A stretch of 64,000 nucleotides of DNA from Okeania sp034190295 (GCA_034190295.1 JAXHSW010000017.1:13923-77922); one strand, 5' to 3'. Counted from the first letter of the stretch, positions 18,101 through 26,851 are shown. The notes: generated by a model from the sequence alone, not told the origin. Made by a program: numbers and translations.

Positions 18101-20436
18101 CTTTACCTAATGGAGAAATAGCGGTTAAAGTAGGTATTCGCACTGAACAAACAGGATTTAAAATAGATCATTTTGCTGGCACTTTCATCATAGGAGACAT
18201 AAAATCTGGTGTCAAAACCAATCTTCAGTTAGGAGAACCTCTAGCAATTAATCCCCAAACCGACCTTTATGGAGACTTGCTATTTCAAGGAGAACGTTTC
18301 CAACGTATGGGTGCAATATATTCTCTTAGCCGAGAAAAGAGCATTTTCCGTTCCTACGCCATTACTTCTGACACTGAGTTAGTTGAAGAAAGCTTTGGTC
18401 CAGGTATGGAAAGCTATATGATACTGGGCGATCCTTATTTGAGGGATGTTTTACTACAGTCATCACAGTTAAATATTTCTCAATATACTTGTTTGCCAAT
18501 CTCAATAGGTAAAATAGAATTTTTCCAAAATCCTGATTCTCAGGGAGATGACAGAATAGTAACAAGTTTGTTGGTAGAGCAAACAGATAAGGAATGTGTT
18601 GGTGAAGTATTTGTGAGCGATAAACAAGGGAATATTCTGGAAAAACTCACAGGTTATCGCGTGCGAATTATGGAAGAAAATCTTTCTCATCCTAGTCCTG
18701 AAGAATTAGCAAATCCTGAAAAACGCGATGCGAAGAACCTGCAAGATAAATTAAAGACTGCTTTTGCTGCCTTGGAATTAAAACAGCCAGGAGTAGGGTT
18801 TGGATATGCTCCCAATTTACAAGTTTTACCGAAACAACAGCGACGACTGCAAGAAAAGCCGATCGTTGCCAAAGCTATTCAAGCTCAGTTAGGGTTATCC
18901 CCAGAAGATACCTTGGATTTTGAAATTACTGCCTTAGAATCAGGAAAACCCCAACTAGCAGGAGCTAGTGTAGCTGGACTCCATGTCTCCTTATCTCATT
19001 GCGATCGCTATTGTCTGAGTGCTGTCGGCAATACCCCACAGGGTGTAGATCTTGAACTGATAACTCATCGCAGTTCAGAAGACTGGGTTAACCTTCTCAG
19101 TTTTAAACACAGTACCATCTTGAATCAATTAGTAGAGCAAGGCGATAGTACGGATGTAGCTGGAACTCGTATCTGGTCATCAGTAGAAGCAGTTCGTAAG
19201 GCATTTAATGGAACTCATCCAGAATTATCAATTGTTAAACATCATCAGGATAGTGTTTTATTAGAAGCAACCACTGTAAAAGGGAATTATTTAGTAGTTA
19301 CCCAGCCGCTCAAACTAACTCGTCACCCAGAAAGGATGATAGCTATTCTGGTTCCTGAAGAACAACCTGTTTCACCTCCTTCGGAGTCTGACTCTGGAGT
19401 AGAAGTATTCACAGGTGATGGCAATAATTCCCATATCCAAGAAGACTATCTTGGAGAATTAATTTACGAAAAACTGTTTCAGCTCAGTTTTCAAGAAAGT
19501 GGCAGTCTCAGCGGACGAGTATATTTTTCCGAATATTTCACTTGGATAGGACAGATACGGGAACTTGCCATGAAAAGTATTGCATCAGAGATGTTATCCG
19601 ATCTATTTTCTGGAAATTCTGGCATTGTAACAAAGGCAGTAAGTCTGCGAATATTAGGAGAAGCAACTGCCTACGACACCATTCAAGCAAGAGTGTGTTC
19701 GGGAAATGTCGTCGGTTCTACCTTTGATAGTTATATGGAATTCTGCAAAGTATTACCAGATGGAGATATGGAAAAAATTGCCCTGGCAAAGGTCAGGACT
19801 AAATGGATAGGTATGAGTAACGGGATTCCAGAACAGGCATCTTTACCTTCCTATCTCCAAAACTTCTTTGATAAATTTGCTACTCGAGAACCAGTTAATA
19901 TCGATCTCAAAAAAACTGAAACTTTTGCCTTGTCTAAATCAAATACAAGTTTTGCTAATATCCAGACAGGCGCGATCGTTTACCAATCCCCTTCTGAAAA
20001 TCGCTATGGTAAGTTACTGCACTCAGAAATTTATCAAACAACCTTAGAAGAGTCAAACCTATTCGGCAATGTTTACTACTCGAATTATTTCATCTGGCAA
20101 GGACGAACTCTAGATTTGTTCCTCTATTCAGTAGCTTCCGAATACCCACGATTCTCTAAAGCTCGAGGAGAATTAATTTGTTTCTATACTCGCATAGATT
20201 TCTTACAAGAAGCAATGCCTTTTGACAAAATTCTTGTTCTTCTCTATGTAAAATCTGTTTCAGAATGTGGAGCTGTTTTCAATTTTGAGTTCTTCCGACA
20301 AGAGCCTGATGGTAAGCGTAAAAAACTTCATGTTGGTCAACAAGAGGCAATGTGGGCCTGTCGAGATCAAGATGGAAACTTAGTGCCGACTCCATGGCCA
20401 CAAGCCATCTTAGAAGCTTTTATGACACAAGTCTAA
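15136..20436 (+). CDS. Iterative type I PKS subunit 2 (ACPx3-KR-DH-PPTase-TE-TE)
   Basis: 1766 residues. Order: N-terminal segment resembling the KS-AT C-terminus (about 11-40); three carrier domains with phosphopantetheine serines Ser159 (LNMDSIKA), Ser262 and Ser354 (both LNLDSIKA); ketoreductase (about 650-840; ILVTGGAKGITAE, AFSSIIGV, WYGFANES with Tyr796); double-hotdog dehydratase (about 900-1190; His926 in VQDHVWRG, LFPTVFGLEAMAQA); 4'-phosphopantetheinyl transferase-like domain (about 1235-1400; HVSLSHCD, GVDLELI, IWSSVEAVRKAFNG); and two hot-dog thioesterase domains (about 1447-1560 and 1630-1755). The second thioesterase has VYYSNYFIWQGRTLDLFLYS, like CalE7/DynE7, which release enediyne polyene chains as separate proteins elsewhere. 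The enzyme should activate its own ACPs and release its own product. ACP2 and ACP3 are a recent 276-base duplication. Confidence 0.88.
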   Translation: MSDSNHSNNEGLVKLLSAYFSQRGSFLAQVIRADIKNLPHLTKPTQTSAKSGHQHQNISPSLNGVTTNQNGSQDRSVISVSSHVQEVAVPPEPASKPATLSVSSHAQEVAVPPEPVSKSEEASLDVKSILINLVVEQTGFPAESISLDVRLLDDLNMDSIKAGELIASVTKACNVVGVIDPSSLANASLGEIIQVIESNVGGTTETTSVEHNSEIQPQISPAAQPEKDLTSLLLTLVEERTGFPQSSLSLELRLLDDLNLDSIKAADLIATAAQKAEVSGEIDPSTLANSTLGELLEALQQSQVVSQPPQISPAAQPEKDLTSLLLTLVEERTGFPQSSLSLDLRLLDDLNLDSIKAADLIATAAQKAEVSGEIDPSTLANSTLGELIEALQQNQVVSQPEEKSIPQPQKTIPQPQKTTTKVPVTAKENYSRWVRNFAIEYIPQEISAVQANWSQARVLIVSEEVEGNFSQGIKGKLEEYRAQVETISYDQVDSRDSSWQSSFTHYLAILPQTPPSSQEVLPLAQMTARIKSIATLPPASKNCCFTYVQFSGGYFGSQGAAISPELCCAGAFARSLHLERPDSRVQVIDLPQNIEYSQASELVIQEMSTTEAMVVAGYNKDLLRLVPEGRIQQPATYKPRSLSWSGEDVILVTGGAKGITAECAVAVAKTTGVKMALVGRSQRDNSEVMKTLKRFQDEGLTCEYYSADITNSQAIVELVQKITSELGLITGFIHGAGLNTPRRIEQVTLEAAQKEVSPKLLGAYHILQALATTPPKLVMAFSSIIGVIGMPGNAWYGFANESLNLLLRQFQAQNSDTQVLSTAYSVWDEVGMGARMGSIKTLEKMGIGPVSLKEGRDRFLKLFESDPGVLQVLIGSHIGIDTWCPVKLGETNLFRFIEEVVYVEPHVELTVRTHLTIDQDLYVQDHVWRGSYLFPTVFGLEAMAQATAYVTGEKHNKIARIEDISLQRPIVVNRSNGLEIEIHAEVDEALPNGEIAVKVGIRTEQTGFKIDHFAGTFIIGDIKSGVKTNLQLGEPLAINPQTDLYGDLLFQGERFQRMGAIYSLSREKSIFRSYAITSDTELVEESFGPGMESYMILGDPYLRDVLLQSSQLNISQYTCLPISIGKIEFFQNPDSQGDDRIVTSLLVEQTDKECVGEVFVSDKQGNILEKLTGYRVRIMEENLSHPSPEELANPEKRDAKNLQDKLKTAFAALELKQPGVGFGYAPNLQVLPKQQRRLQEKPIVAKAIQAQLGLSPEDTLDFEITALESGKPQLAGASVAGLHVSLSHCDRYCLSAVGNTPQGVDLELITHRSSEDWVNLLSFKHSTILNQLVEQGDSTDVAGTRIWSSVEAVRKAFNGTHPELSIVKHHQDSVLLEATTVKGNYLVVTQPLKLTRHPERMIAILVPEEQPVSPPSESDSGVEVFTGDGNNSHIQEDYLGELIYEKLFQLSFQESGSLSGRVYFSEYFTWIGQIRELAMKSIASEMLSDLFSGNSGIVTKAVSLRILGEATAYDTIQARVCSGNVVGSTFDSYMEFCKVLPDGDMEKIALAKVRTKWIGMSNGIPEQASLPSYLQNFFDKFATREPVNIDLKKTETFALSKSNTSFANIQTGAIVYQSPSENRYGKLLHSEIYQTTLEESNLFGNVYYSNYFIWQGRTLDLFLYSVASEYPRFSKARGELICFYTRIDFLQEAMPFDKILVLLYVKSVSECGAVFNFEFFRQEPDGKRKKLHVGQQEAMWACRDQDGNLVPTPWPQAILEAFMTQV

Positions 20437-20540
20437 TACAGCATATTTCGGGCAAATGAGGTACAAGCTTGAATGGTAAAATCATTGTAGTGAGGCAATC
20501 TAGCCATCGACAGATGTACCTCATAACAACGGAAACCGCT

Positions 20541-20793
20541 GTATCAAATCCGGTTGAATACTTATCATTTATTTGGAAGTTGGGAGGGTGGGGAGAAGGG
20601 GAGGTGGAGAGATTGAAGGTGAGAAAGTTTGGATAGAATTATAAACAGATACTGTATAACCGGATTCTATATAATACATCAATCTCCATAAGAGGAAACG
20701 GGGACGCGGTGACACCAGTTTGGACCCCTCTGTGTGTCCTACTGAACCCGCTCTCCTACTATCTTAATAATAAGTATTCAACCGGACATAATA
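20541..20793. repeat. Repeat family D with 16-bp perfect inverted ends
   Basis: CCGGTTGAATACTTAT at 20550-20565 is exactly complementary to 20770-20785, and ATCAAAT/ATAATAT-like sequence lies outside. The element sits between the convergent PKS and RTX genes and ends at the RTX stop codon. The interior is G-rich (GTGGGGAGAAGGGGAGG) without coding capacity. It could be a MITE and might also act in termination for both genes. Confidence 0.7.
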
Positions 20794-21960
20794 TTACCCG
20801 AGGAAGAAATCGCCTGCTCCTAACAATGGAGTATTTGTTAAAGTAGCAAATTGACCACCACTGCCGAAACCAGATGCGTCACCATTGGGATTATAGAACA
20901 AATTACCATTGTTCTCATTGTAAGCAATAACAGCATCAGCAGTTGCCGCATCTGCATCGCTAGTAACTGTAGTAAATTCACTACCAATACTGAAACCTGC
21001 TCCCGGTCCGCTGTTGATAGCAGTAAAAGTTATTAGGTTTAAGACAATAATATCTCCTTGGGTAGAAGAGAAGTCAGTAATTATGTCTGTACCTTCATTA
21101 GCATTAAAGGTGAAGCTATCGCTACCGCTTCCTCCTAAGAGTTGGTCGTTTCCAAGTCCACCATTGAGAGTGTCCTCACCGTTGCTACCAACTAGAGTGT
21201 CGTTATCGCGGCCACCATTGAGAGCGTCCTCACCGTCACCACCAACGAGATTGTCGTTTCCGCGATCGCCATTAATAGTGTCGTTACCGTTACTGCCAAC
21301 GAGAGCGTCATCACCGTTGCCAGCATTAAGAAGATCGTTACCGTTGCCACCATTAAGAACATCGTTACCGTTACCACCAATCAGAGTATCGTCATCGTTG
21401 TCACCATCTAGAGTATCATTACCCTGGTTGCCGAAGAGAAGATCGTTACCGCTGCTACCATCTAGAATATCGTTACCTCTGCCACCATTAAGAACATCGT
21501 CACCGTTGCCACTATCTAGAGTGTCCTCACCGTTGCCACCATCTAAGATATCTTCACCATCGCCACCTTCTAAAATATCATCACCGCCGCCACCATCTAA
21601 AATATCGTCACCGTCGCCACTATCTACATTGTCGTTACCGTTGCCACCATTTAGAATATCATCACCATTGGCACCATCTAGAGTGTCATCACCGTTACCA
21701 GCATTTAGAATATCGTTGCCGTCGCCACCATCTAGAATATCGTTACCTCTGCCACCATTTAGAATATCATTACCGTTAGTAGCATTTATAAGATCGTTAC
21801 CGTTGCCACCATTGAGAATATCGTTACCGTTGCCACCAACGAGACCATCGTCACCGCCCCTACCATTGAGAGTATCGTCACCGTCGGCACCAATGAGAAG
21901 GTCCTCACCGCTGCTACCGTTTAAAGCGTCGTTATTACTGCTACCAACTCTGAATACCAT
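20794..21960 (-). CDS. RTX-type calcium-binding repeat protein
   Basis: 388 residues from ATG 21960 (AAGGA upstream); a longer version from GTG 22116 adds 52 residues without motif. Residues about 10-290 are more than 30 nonapeptide units of GGxGxDxLx type (GNDILNGGNGNDLINATNGN and similar). They form a calcium-binding parallel beta-roll typical of proteins exported by type I secretion. The C-terminal ~100 residues (FTFNANEGTDIITDFSSTQG to LLGAGDFFLG) are the usual nonrepeat tail carrying the uncleaved secretion signal. There is no catalytic domain, so a surface or S-layer-like role is more likely than a toxin. No transporter genes are nearby. The unit-level DNA similarity makes copy number unstable. 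Confidence 0.9.
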   Translation of the reverse strand: MVFRVGSSNNDALNGSSGEDLLIGADGDDTLNGRGGDDGLVGGNGNDILNGGNGNDLINATNGNDILNGGRGNDILDGGDGNDILNAGNGDDTLDGANGDDILNGGNGNDNVDSGDGDDILDGGGGDDILEGGDGEDILDGGNGEDTLDSGNGDDVLNGGRGNDILDGSSGNDLLFGNQGNDTLDGDNDDDTLIGGNGNDVLNGGNGNDLLNAGNGDDALVGSNGNDTINGDRGNDNLVGGDGEDALNGGRDNDTLVGSNGEDTLNGGLGNDQLLGGSGSDSFTFNANEGTDIITDFSSTQGDIIVLNLITFTAINSGPGAGFSIGSEFTTVTSDADAATADAVIAYNENNGNLFYNPNGDASGFGSGGQFATLTNTPLLGAGDFFLG

Positions 21961-22380
21961 AGAATTATGTTCCTTGGTTACTTTTGATTTCCTGATTTTG
22001 CTATCGACAAAAATGTTAGTACCATTAATTTGATACTCAGCAGTTGTTTGTGGAACAACCTTTTCTAAATTGTTCTCCAAATGCTGCACAATTTTGTCAG
22101 GTACAACGCACCTCACATCAAAGTATAACTGAAAAAATCCAGAACACTTTAAGGTTAACAGGAATTACGCCAAATATCGGAAAATACACCATCTGTAGGG
22201 GCTAATTCCTATTTTATCCTACTACATAAGGTGGTTTTGCATAAGTCCTGGTTGAGTTAAGGTAGTAGGGTTCTTAGGAAAATGATAACCCTGTAGGGAC
22301 GTTAGATGCAGTGTCCCTACATTAGTGGTGTAGATGAAGTGGTCAGGTGGCGATCGCCTACCTTTATTTAGGGTTTGCTG

Positions 22381-22467
22381 TGTGGGAAGTGACCGGAGGT
22401 GACCGGAGGTGTGGGGAGGGTGGGGAGTGACCGGAGGTGACCGGAGGTGACCGGAGGTGTGGGAAGT
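22381..22467. repeat. Decamer tandem repeat
   Basis: Two groups of TGACCGGAGG (two and three units) joined by GTGTGGGGAGGGTGGGGAG. It is strongly purine-biased on the plus strand. Confidence 0.7.
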
Positions 22468-22644
22468 AGAATTTTCCCTTTTGCGTCAACCCTATCCTGG
22501 AAAAGGAGAGGTAATTATTAATTATTAATTATTAATTATTAATTGTTGAATGTGCTTGTCTGTCTTTGAGCTTAACTTTTTGGTCACTCAAGCTGAAAAG
22601 TTGGCACTTTTTTTCACTCCCAAAAGGCACTTACTTTTATATAC

Positions 22645-22745
22645 CATATCAAATCCGGCGGAGTTGCACATAGAATCCGAAGGAAGTAGCAAAGCTAGAG
22701 TTACGGAGGCTAACCGATAACTGAAATGACCGGACTTGATATAAT
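22645..22745. repeat. Repeat family D, short copy
   Basis: Ends ATATCAAATCCGGCGG and GACCGGACTTGATATAA form imperfect terminal inverted repeats about 100 bases apart. Confidence 0.6.
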
Positions 22746-22895
22746 AGGCGTTCACTTTTTCAATAATTTTAGTAATTTAAGTGAGCGATCGCTTATTTGT
22801 TAGAGAAGGAATTAGGAGTAATTTTCCCTAGTTTTAATTAATCAAACAAACCCGCTCTTTCCTATCTATAATTTAGGAAGTATATCCATTCCTTT

Positions 22896-23393
22896 TCAAG
22901 ACTGTAAATTCTTCAAAATTTTATTTGCTAAAGAGCCAAAAGATTGACCTAATTGTTTTTTCAAGCGCCATCTTTGAAAGGCTTTTTCATATCCTTCTCC
23001 TTCAAGTTGAAAAGTTTTCCAAGCATATAAAGCTAACAATAATCCCCACAAGAATAAAATTGGTAAAGACCAGGAAAGAGTATGAGCAGTTACTAAATTC
23101 AGCAACAGTAAAAATGAATTTACAATGCCATATTTAATCAAACTTTGCTTTAATTTGTCTCTACGAACTTGATTAAAAACTTGTTTTTCCTGAAACTCAC
23201 CCCGGTGGGAAAGCCATTCCTGTTCTGCTGCTGTTAAGTCTTCTGGAGAAATACCCATCTCATGAGCAATTTCTAATACTTGTGCTCTTGTTAGTTCGCC
23301 TCCTTCAGAGCGACGTGCTAGGGCAATTTGTAGAATTTGTTGAGCATCGTCTTGATCGTAAGTTTGGGTAATTTGGTTTTGTTGGTTTGTCAT
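22896..23393 (-). CDS. 2TM-domain membrane protein
   Basis: 165 residues from ATG 23393 (MTNQQNQITQ); a longer frame to 23474 adds a low-quality N-terminus. Residues about 10-70 are a helical soluble head: DAQQILQIALARRSEGGELT and EIAHEMGISPEDLTAAEQEW. Two adjacent membrane helices follow (about 93-135; GIVNSFLLLLNLVTAHTL and LPILFLWGLLLALYAWKTF), then a basic tail. This matches the widespread 2TM family, often found attached to sensor or regulator heads. Function is unknown. It has no operon partners. Confidence 0.8.
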   Translation of the reverse strand: MTNQQNQITQTYDQDDAQQILQIALARRSEGGELTRAQVLEIAHEMGISPEDLTAAEQEWLSHRGEFQEKQVFNQVRRDKLKQSLIKYGIVNSFLLLLNLVTAHTLSWSLPILFLWGLLLALYAWKTFQLEGEGYEKAFQRWRLKKQLGQSFGSLANKILKNLQS

Positions 23394-23592
23394 AACTATA
23401 TTGCTTAATTGCTTAAATTTTCTAATTATTTCTATAATATATTCTAGCTTGCTATAAACATGAAAGAATAACAATAGTAGATTCCTGTACTTTTAATAGG
23501 TGAAATTTCTACTGGATATTATTTGTCATTAGCACTACAAAAAATGACTGTTATATCAAAATATAGCAATCTTATTTGAGTTGTGAGATATT

Positions 23593-23722
23593 TTCAACAA
23601 TTAATAATTAATAATTAATAATTACCTCTCCTTGAAAGCGGATAGGATTGACTAATCATGAAAATTTTTCTTTATTATCCCCTTAAAAGGGTCGGCTTTA
23701 AACCACAATTTTCGGTAAATTT
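23593..23722 (-). repeat. Repeat family B, reverse copy
   Basis: TTCAACAATTAATAATTAAT, ACCTCTCCTTGAAAGCGGAT, CCCCTTAAAAGGGTCGGC and ACCACAATTTTCGGTAAAT. It has four TAATTAT heptamers. Confidence 0.7.
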
Positions 23723-24024
23723 TAGGAAATAGGGAACAGGTATGGGAGAAAAACCGAAGCAATAACAATGATTACGAATTATTTAGGATTGTTATAGAAA
23801 ATATTTTATACAGAATATATATTTTTTTTGTTTGTAATTATCTTAAATATTTACTTGATGAATTGTCTCTGAAGTTATATAGCAGAAGGAAGAAGGTTTT
23901 AGTTATCTAGGAGAGAAGGAAAAATCAGACAAAGTCAGATTTTTAAGCTTTTGATATGTCCTAAATTTTCCTTCGACTGTTATCATATACTTTTCGCTTT
24001 AAACAAACTACTTAAAACAAAAAT

Positions 24025-25116
24025 ATGACACCAAAGTCGAAAGCTACTAATAGTAAACAAAAAATAACTAAGGAACTAAAAGAAGCTGCTGAAGCTGAGA
24101 TTAGGGAAAAACAAAAACCTGTTGATTATGAAACTAAAGAGTATCCAGTGGAAGTTCTTGTTCAGAAGTATATGGAAGGAAGAGATGATGATACTAATGA
24201 GTTATTTATTCCTGATTATCAAAGAGAAGAAGCTTGGAAGGAAAAAGATCAGTCAAAATTTATTGAATCTGTACTTCTAGGATTACCAATACCATACATA
24301 TTTGTTGCTGATATTTATGACCCAGAAAATGATTTAGGACGCTTAGAAATAGTAGATGGTACGCAACGTATCCGAACTCTATCTAAATTTTCTAATAATG
24401 AACTTACTTTAGTAGAATTAGAGAAACTAAAAAAGCTGAATAATTTCACTTTTGCAGATCTACCACTTGCTCGTCAGAGACGCTTCAATAGAAGTACTAT
24501 TCGGATGATTCAACTAACAGAAAAAGCGGATGAAGAAGTACGAATAGATATGTTTGAAAGAATTAATACAGGTAGTGTTGTCCTAAACGATATGGAAAAA
24601 CGTAGAGGAATACAACGCGGACCTTTTCTAGATTTGATTGATGAGTTATCAAAAAATCCAAAATTCAGAGAGTTATGTCCGTTTTCTAAAGCTCTAATTC
24701 GGAGGCAAGAACCTCTAGAATTTGTGTTGCGTTTTTTCGCATATCTAAATAATTATATGAAGTTTGAAAGTAGAGTAAATGTATTCTTAAATGATTATTT
24801 AGAAGAACACAACAGTAATTTTGACCGGGATAAAATGCAGACGGAATTTGAGTCAATGCTAGATTTTGTAGAAAAGTATTTTCCTTATGGATTTAGGAAA
24901 GGTAAAAACTATAAATCAGTTCCTCGGATTAGATTTGAGGCAATTTCTGTAGGTACTGCACTTGCTTTAAGGAAAAGAAAAAATCTCAGACCAAAATCAA
25001 TGGAGTGGCTAAACTCCCCAGAATTTAAAGAATATACTACCTCTGATGCGAGTAATTCTAGACCGAAAGTTATTCGCCGGATTGAATATGTGCGCGACCA
25101 ACTATTAGCTAAATAA
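24025..25116 (+). CDS. DUF262 (ParB/sulfiredoxin-fold) defence protein
   Basis: 363 residues. A charged N-terminus is followed by the DUF262 core: IPDYQREEAWKEKDQSKFIE (about 71-90), SVLLGLPIPYIFV and EIVDGTQRIRTLSKF (about 109-123), the DGQQR-type motif of the family, then ERINTGSVVLNDMEKRRG. DUF262 is the fold of the GmrS half of GmrSD-type restriction enzymes and of many other defence proteins; some members hydrolyse nucleotides. Its stop overlaps the start of the HEPN gene by one base (TAATG), so the two are translationally coupled. The methyltransferase gene is convergent. An antiviral restriction-like role is inferred from family and neighbours. Confidence 0.87.
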   Translation: MTPKSKATNSKQKITKELKEAAEAEIREKQKPVDYETKEYPVEVLVQKYMEGRDDDTNELFIPDYQREEAWKEKDQSKFIESVLLGLPIPYIFVADIYDPENDLGRLEIVDGTQRIRTLSKFSNNELTLVELEKLKKLNNFTFADLPLARQRRFNRSTIRMIQLTEKADEEVRIDMFERINTGSVVLNDMEKRRGIQRGPFLDLIDELSKNPKFRELCPFSKALIRRQEPLEFVLRFFAYLNNYMKFESRVNVFLNDYLEEHNSNFDRDKMQTEFESMLDFVEKYFPYGFRKGKNYKSVPRIRFEAISVGTALALRKRKNLRPKSMEWLNSPEFKEYTTSDASNSRPKVIRRIEYVRDQLLAK

Positions 25117-25793
25117 TGACAAGTATATTATTTCAAGACTTTAATGAACGCTCTAAAGAAGTAAGTAAATATTTTATTTTTCTCAAAAATTTAGAGCAAG
25201 GAACTATTAAATTGGCGATGGGAGGTAAAGGAAAACAAAAAATTAAGGAAATTGATTCGGAGTTAATAAAAACTCTGAAAGCAAGTGCTTTTTTACTGCT
25301 TTACAATTTAATAGAATCGACCATGAGAAATGCTATTGAAGTCATATTTGATGAACTGCAAAGTCAAGGTATTTCATTCGACAAAATTAGACCGGAATTA
25401 AAGAAAATTGTTCTGCATAATCTGAAGCGAAGAAATCCCGATAAAGTTTTTCAAAAAATTGTAGATATCTCTCTTGATATTATTAAGGCTGGATTTAATA
25501 AAGAAGAACTATTTTCGGGAAATATTGATGCTCAAAAGATTAAAACAACAGCTAAGGAATATGGATTTTCTGCAGAAACAAAAACTGATAGTAGCGATTT
25601 ATTGACAGTCAAGACTAATAGAAATGATTTAGCGCATGGCATTAAATCTTTTGCCGAAGTAGGAAAAGAGAAAAGTGCTGACGAACTGATAAAAATTAAA
25701 AATAAAGTAGTAAAATATCTGAGGCAGATTCTCAAAAATATTGAAATATATATCAACAATAGACAATATTTAGACTCAACAAATATTCCCTAA
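25116..25793 (+). CDS. HEPN-domain protein of MAE_28990/MAE_18760 type
   Basis: 225 residues, mostly helical. The putative RNase motif of HEPN domains (R-x4-6-H) is visible as NRNDLAHGIKSF (about 168-179). An N-terminal helical region carries LKASAFLLLYNLIESTMRNA (about 52-71), the dimer helix usual in these families. MAE_28990-like HEPN proteins, named from Microcystis, are described beside DUF262 proteins and DNA methylases and are thought to be RNases acting in defence. The gene is coupled to the DUF262 gene, and its 3' end overlaps the convergent methyltransferase gene by four bases. Confidence 0.8.
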   Translation: MTSILFQDFNERSKEVSKYFIFLKNLEQGTIKLAMGGKGKQKIKEIDSELIKTLKASAFLLLYNLIESTMRNAIEVIFDELQSQGISFDKIRPELKKIVLHNLKRRNPDKVFQKIVDISLDIIKAGFNKEELFSGNIDAQKIKTTAKEYGFSAETKTDSSDLLTVKTNRNDLAHGIKSFAEVGKEKSADELIKIKNKVVKYLRQILKNIEIYINNRQYLDSTNIP

Positions 25794-26851
25794 CTTATTT
25801 CCTGAATATGATTAAGAATACTTTTTGCCACAACCTCACCTAACTTGACAGGAACAGCATTGCCAATTAAACGCCCTATTTTGGTAAAAGCAAATGATTC
25901 ATTAGGAGGAAAAAATTGATATTTTTTAGGAAAAGTTTGTAACAATGCAGCTTCCCTAAGAGATATTGCTCTGTCTTGTTCGGGATGTCCAAATCGACCG
26001 TTGCCAAAACCAAAACACTGAGTAGTTATAGTTGGACCTGGACGATCCCACTCCATCCTACCGTAAACTGATGGATATGACTTACCACTATTCTTAGTGT
26101 GACAATTAGCAATCAAATCTTCTGGCCAATCTCGCCAAGTCCCCCCTGGTTTAGAAGCACGGATACGACGGAGATTGAGTGCTGAAAGTTTGCTGCATTG
26201 ATGGAGTGGGTCAGTTTTGGATGATTGACCAGTCTTCAGAGGTTCTAGATGATCGATAGTCTTTCTTACAGTTTCATAATTATCGCGATCGTGAGTAGGA
26301 GGAATTAGCTCTATCTCGCCAAACTTGGAGGCAAAAAATACTAACCGTCTGCGAGTTTGAGGTATACCGTAGTCTTGGCAGTTAACCTCATAGAATGCGA
26401 CAAAATATTTTAACCTTTTGAGTTTAGTAATAAATTCCTCAAAAACTTGGTGTTGTTGTAACTGTGGCACATTTTCCATAGTCACAATATCTGGCATACA
26501 TTCCTTGACAAGGCGAGCAAAATCATTAAGAAGTTTCCATTTTGAGGAGCGATAGAACTCCGTTCCGCTGGCGCGATCGCTATAACGTCTTGAATAATTA
26601 GAAAATGGTTGGCATGGAGCGCATCCGGCGATAACTTTAATATGGTCTCCTGGAAAATGCTTTACTAAATCAACACCCTTAATATCTTCAACACTTTTGA
26701 GTACAAATTCAGCTTTGTTATTATACTCGTAAGGAAACTCACATACAGGGTCAATATCATAACCAACATTTACACGAAGACCAGCTTTTTGGAGGCCGTG
26801 AGTTAGTCCACCCGCTCCGCAAAATAAGTCTACTGCGGAAATGTTAACCAT
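25790..26851 (-). CDS. DNA cytosine-5 methyltransferase
   Basis: 353 residues with all main C5-methylase motifs: I DLFCGAGGLTHGL (about 8-20), IV AGCAPCQPFSNYSRR with the catalytic Cys (about 75-89), VI TMENVPQL (about 121-128), VIII PQTRRRLVFFA, and X IGRLIGNAVPVKLGEVVA near the C-terminus. The target-recognition region is between about 215 and 285; specificity cannot be read from it. The gene is tail-to-tail with DUF262-HEPN, so it is the likely self-protection arm of that locus. It may methylate a frequent site, but any link to HIP1 octamers is untested. Confidence 0.94.
   Translation of the reverse strand: MVNISAVDLFCGAGGLTHGLQKAGLRVNVGYDIDPVCEFPYEYNNKAEFVLKSVEDIKGVDLVKHFPGDHIKVIAGCAPCQPFSNYSRRYSDRASGTEFYRSSKWKLLNDFARLVKECMPDIVTMENVPQLQQHQVFEEFITKLKRLKYFVAFYEVNCQDYGIPQTRRRLVFFASKFGEIELIPPTHDRDNYETVRKTIDHLEPLKTGQSSKTDPLHQCSKLSALNLRRIRASKPGGTWRDWPEDLIANCHTKNSGKSYPSVYGRMEWDRPGPTITTQCFGFGNGRFGHPEQDRAISLREAALLQTFPKKYQFFPPNESFAFTKIGRLIGNAVPVKLGEVVAKSILNHIQEIS

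Larger units (their letters stand above)
22119..22895. other. Repeat-filled spacer
   Basis: No gene. It contains TGACCGGAGG decamers in tandem (22381-22467), a family B end with TAATTAT heptamers (22470-22552) and a family D copy (22645-22745, ATATCAAATCCGG to CCGGACTTGATATAA). A HIP1 octamer lies at about 22785. Confidence 0.65.

Noticed and set aside
20794..21960. RTX toxin
   Set aside because: Only repeats and a secretion-type tail are present; there is no lipase, protease or pore-forming domain.
21014..22033. Plus-strand frame of 339 codons rich in Ser/Pro/Leu
   Set aside because: Antisense of the RTX repeats; it has no motif of its own.
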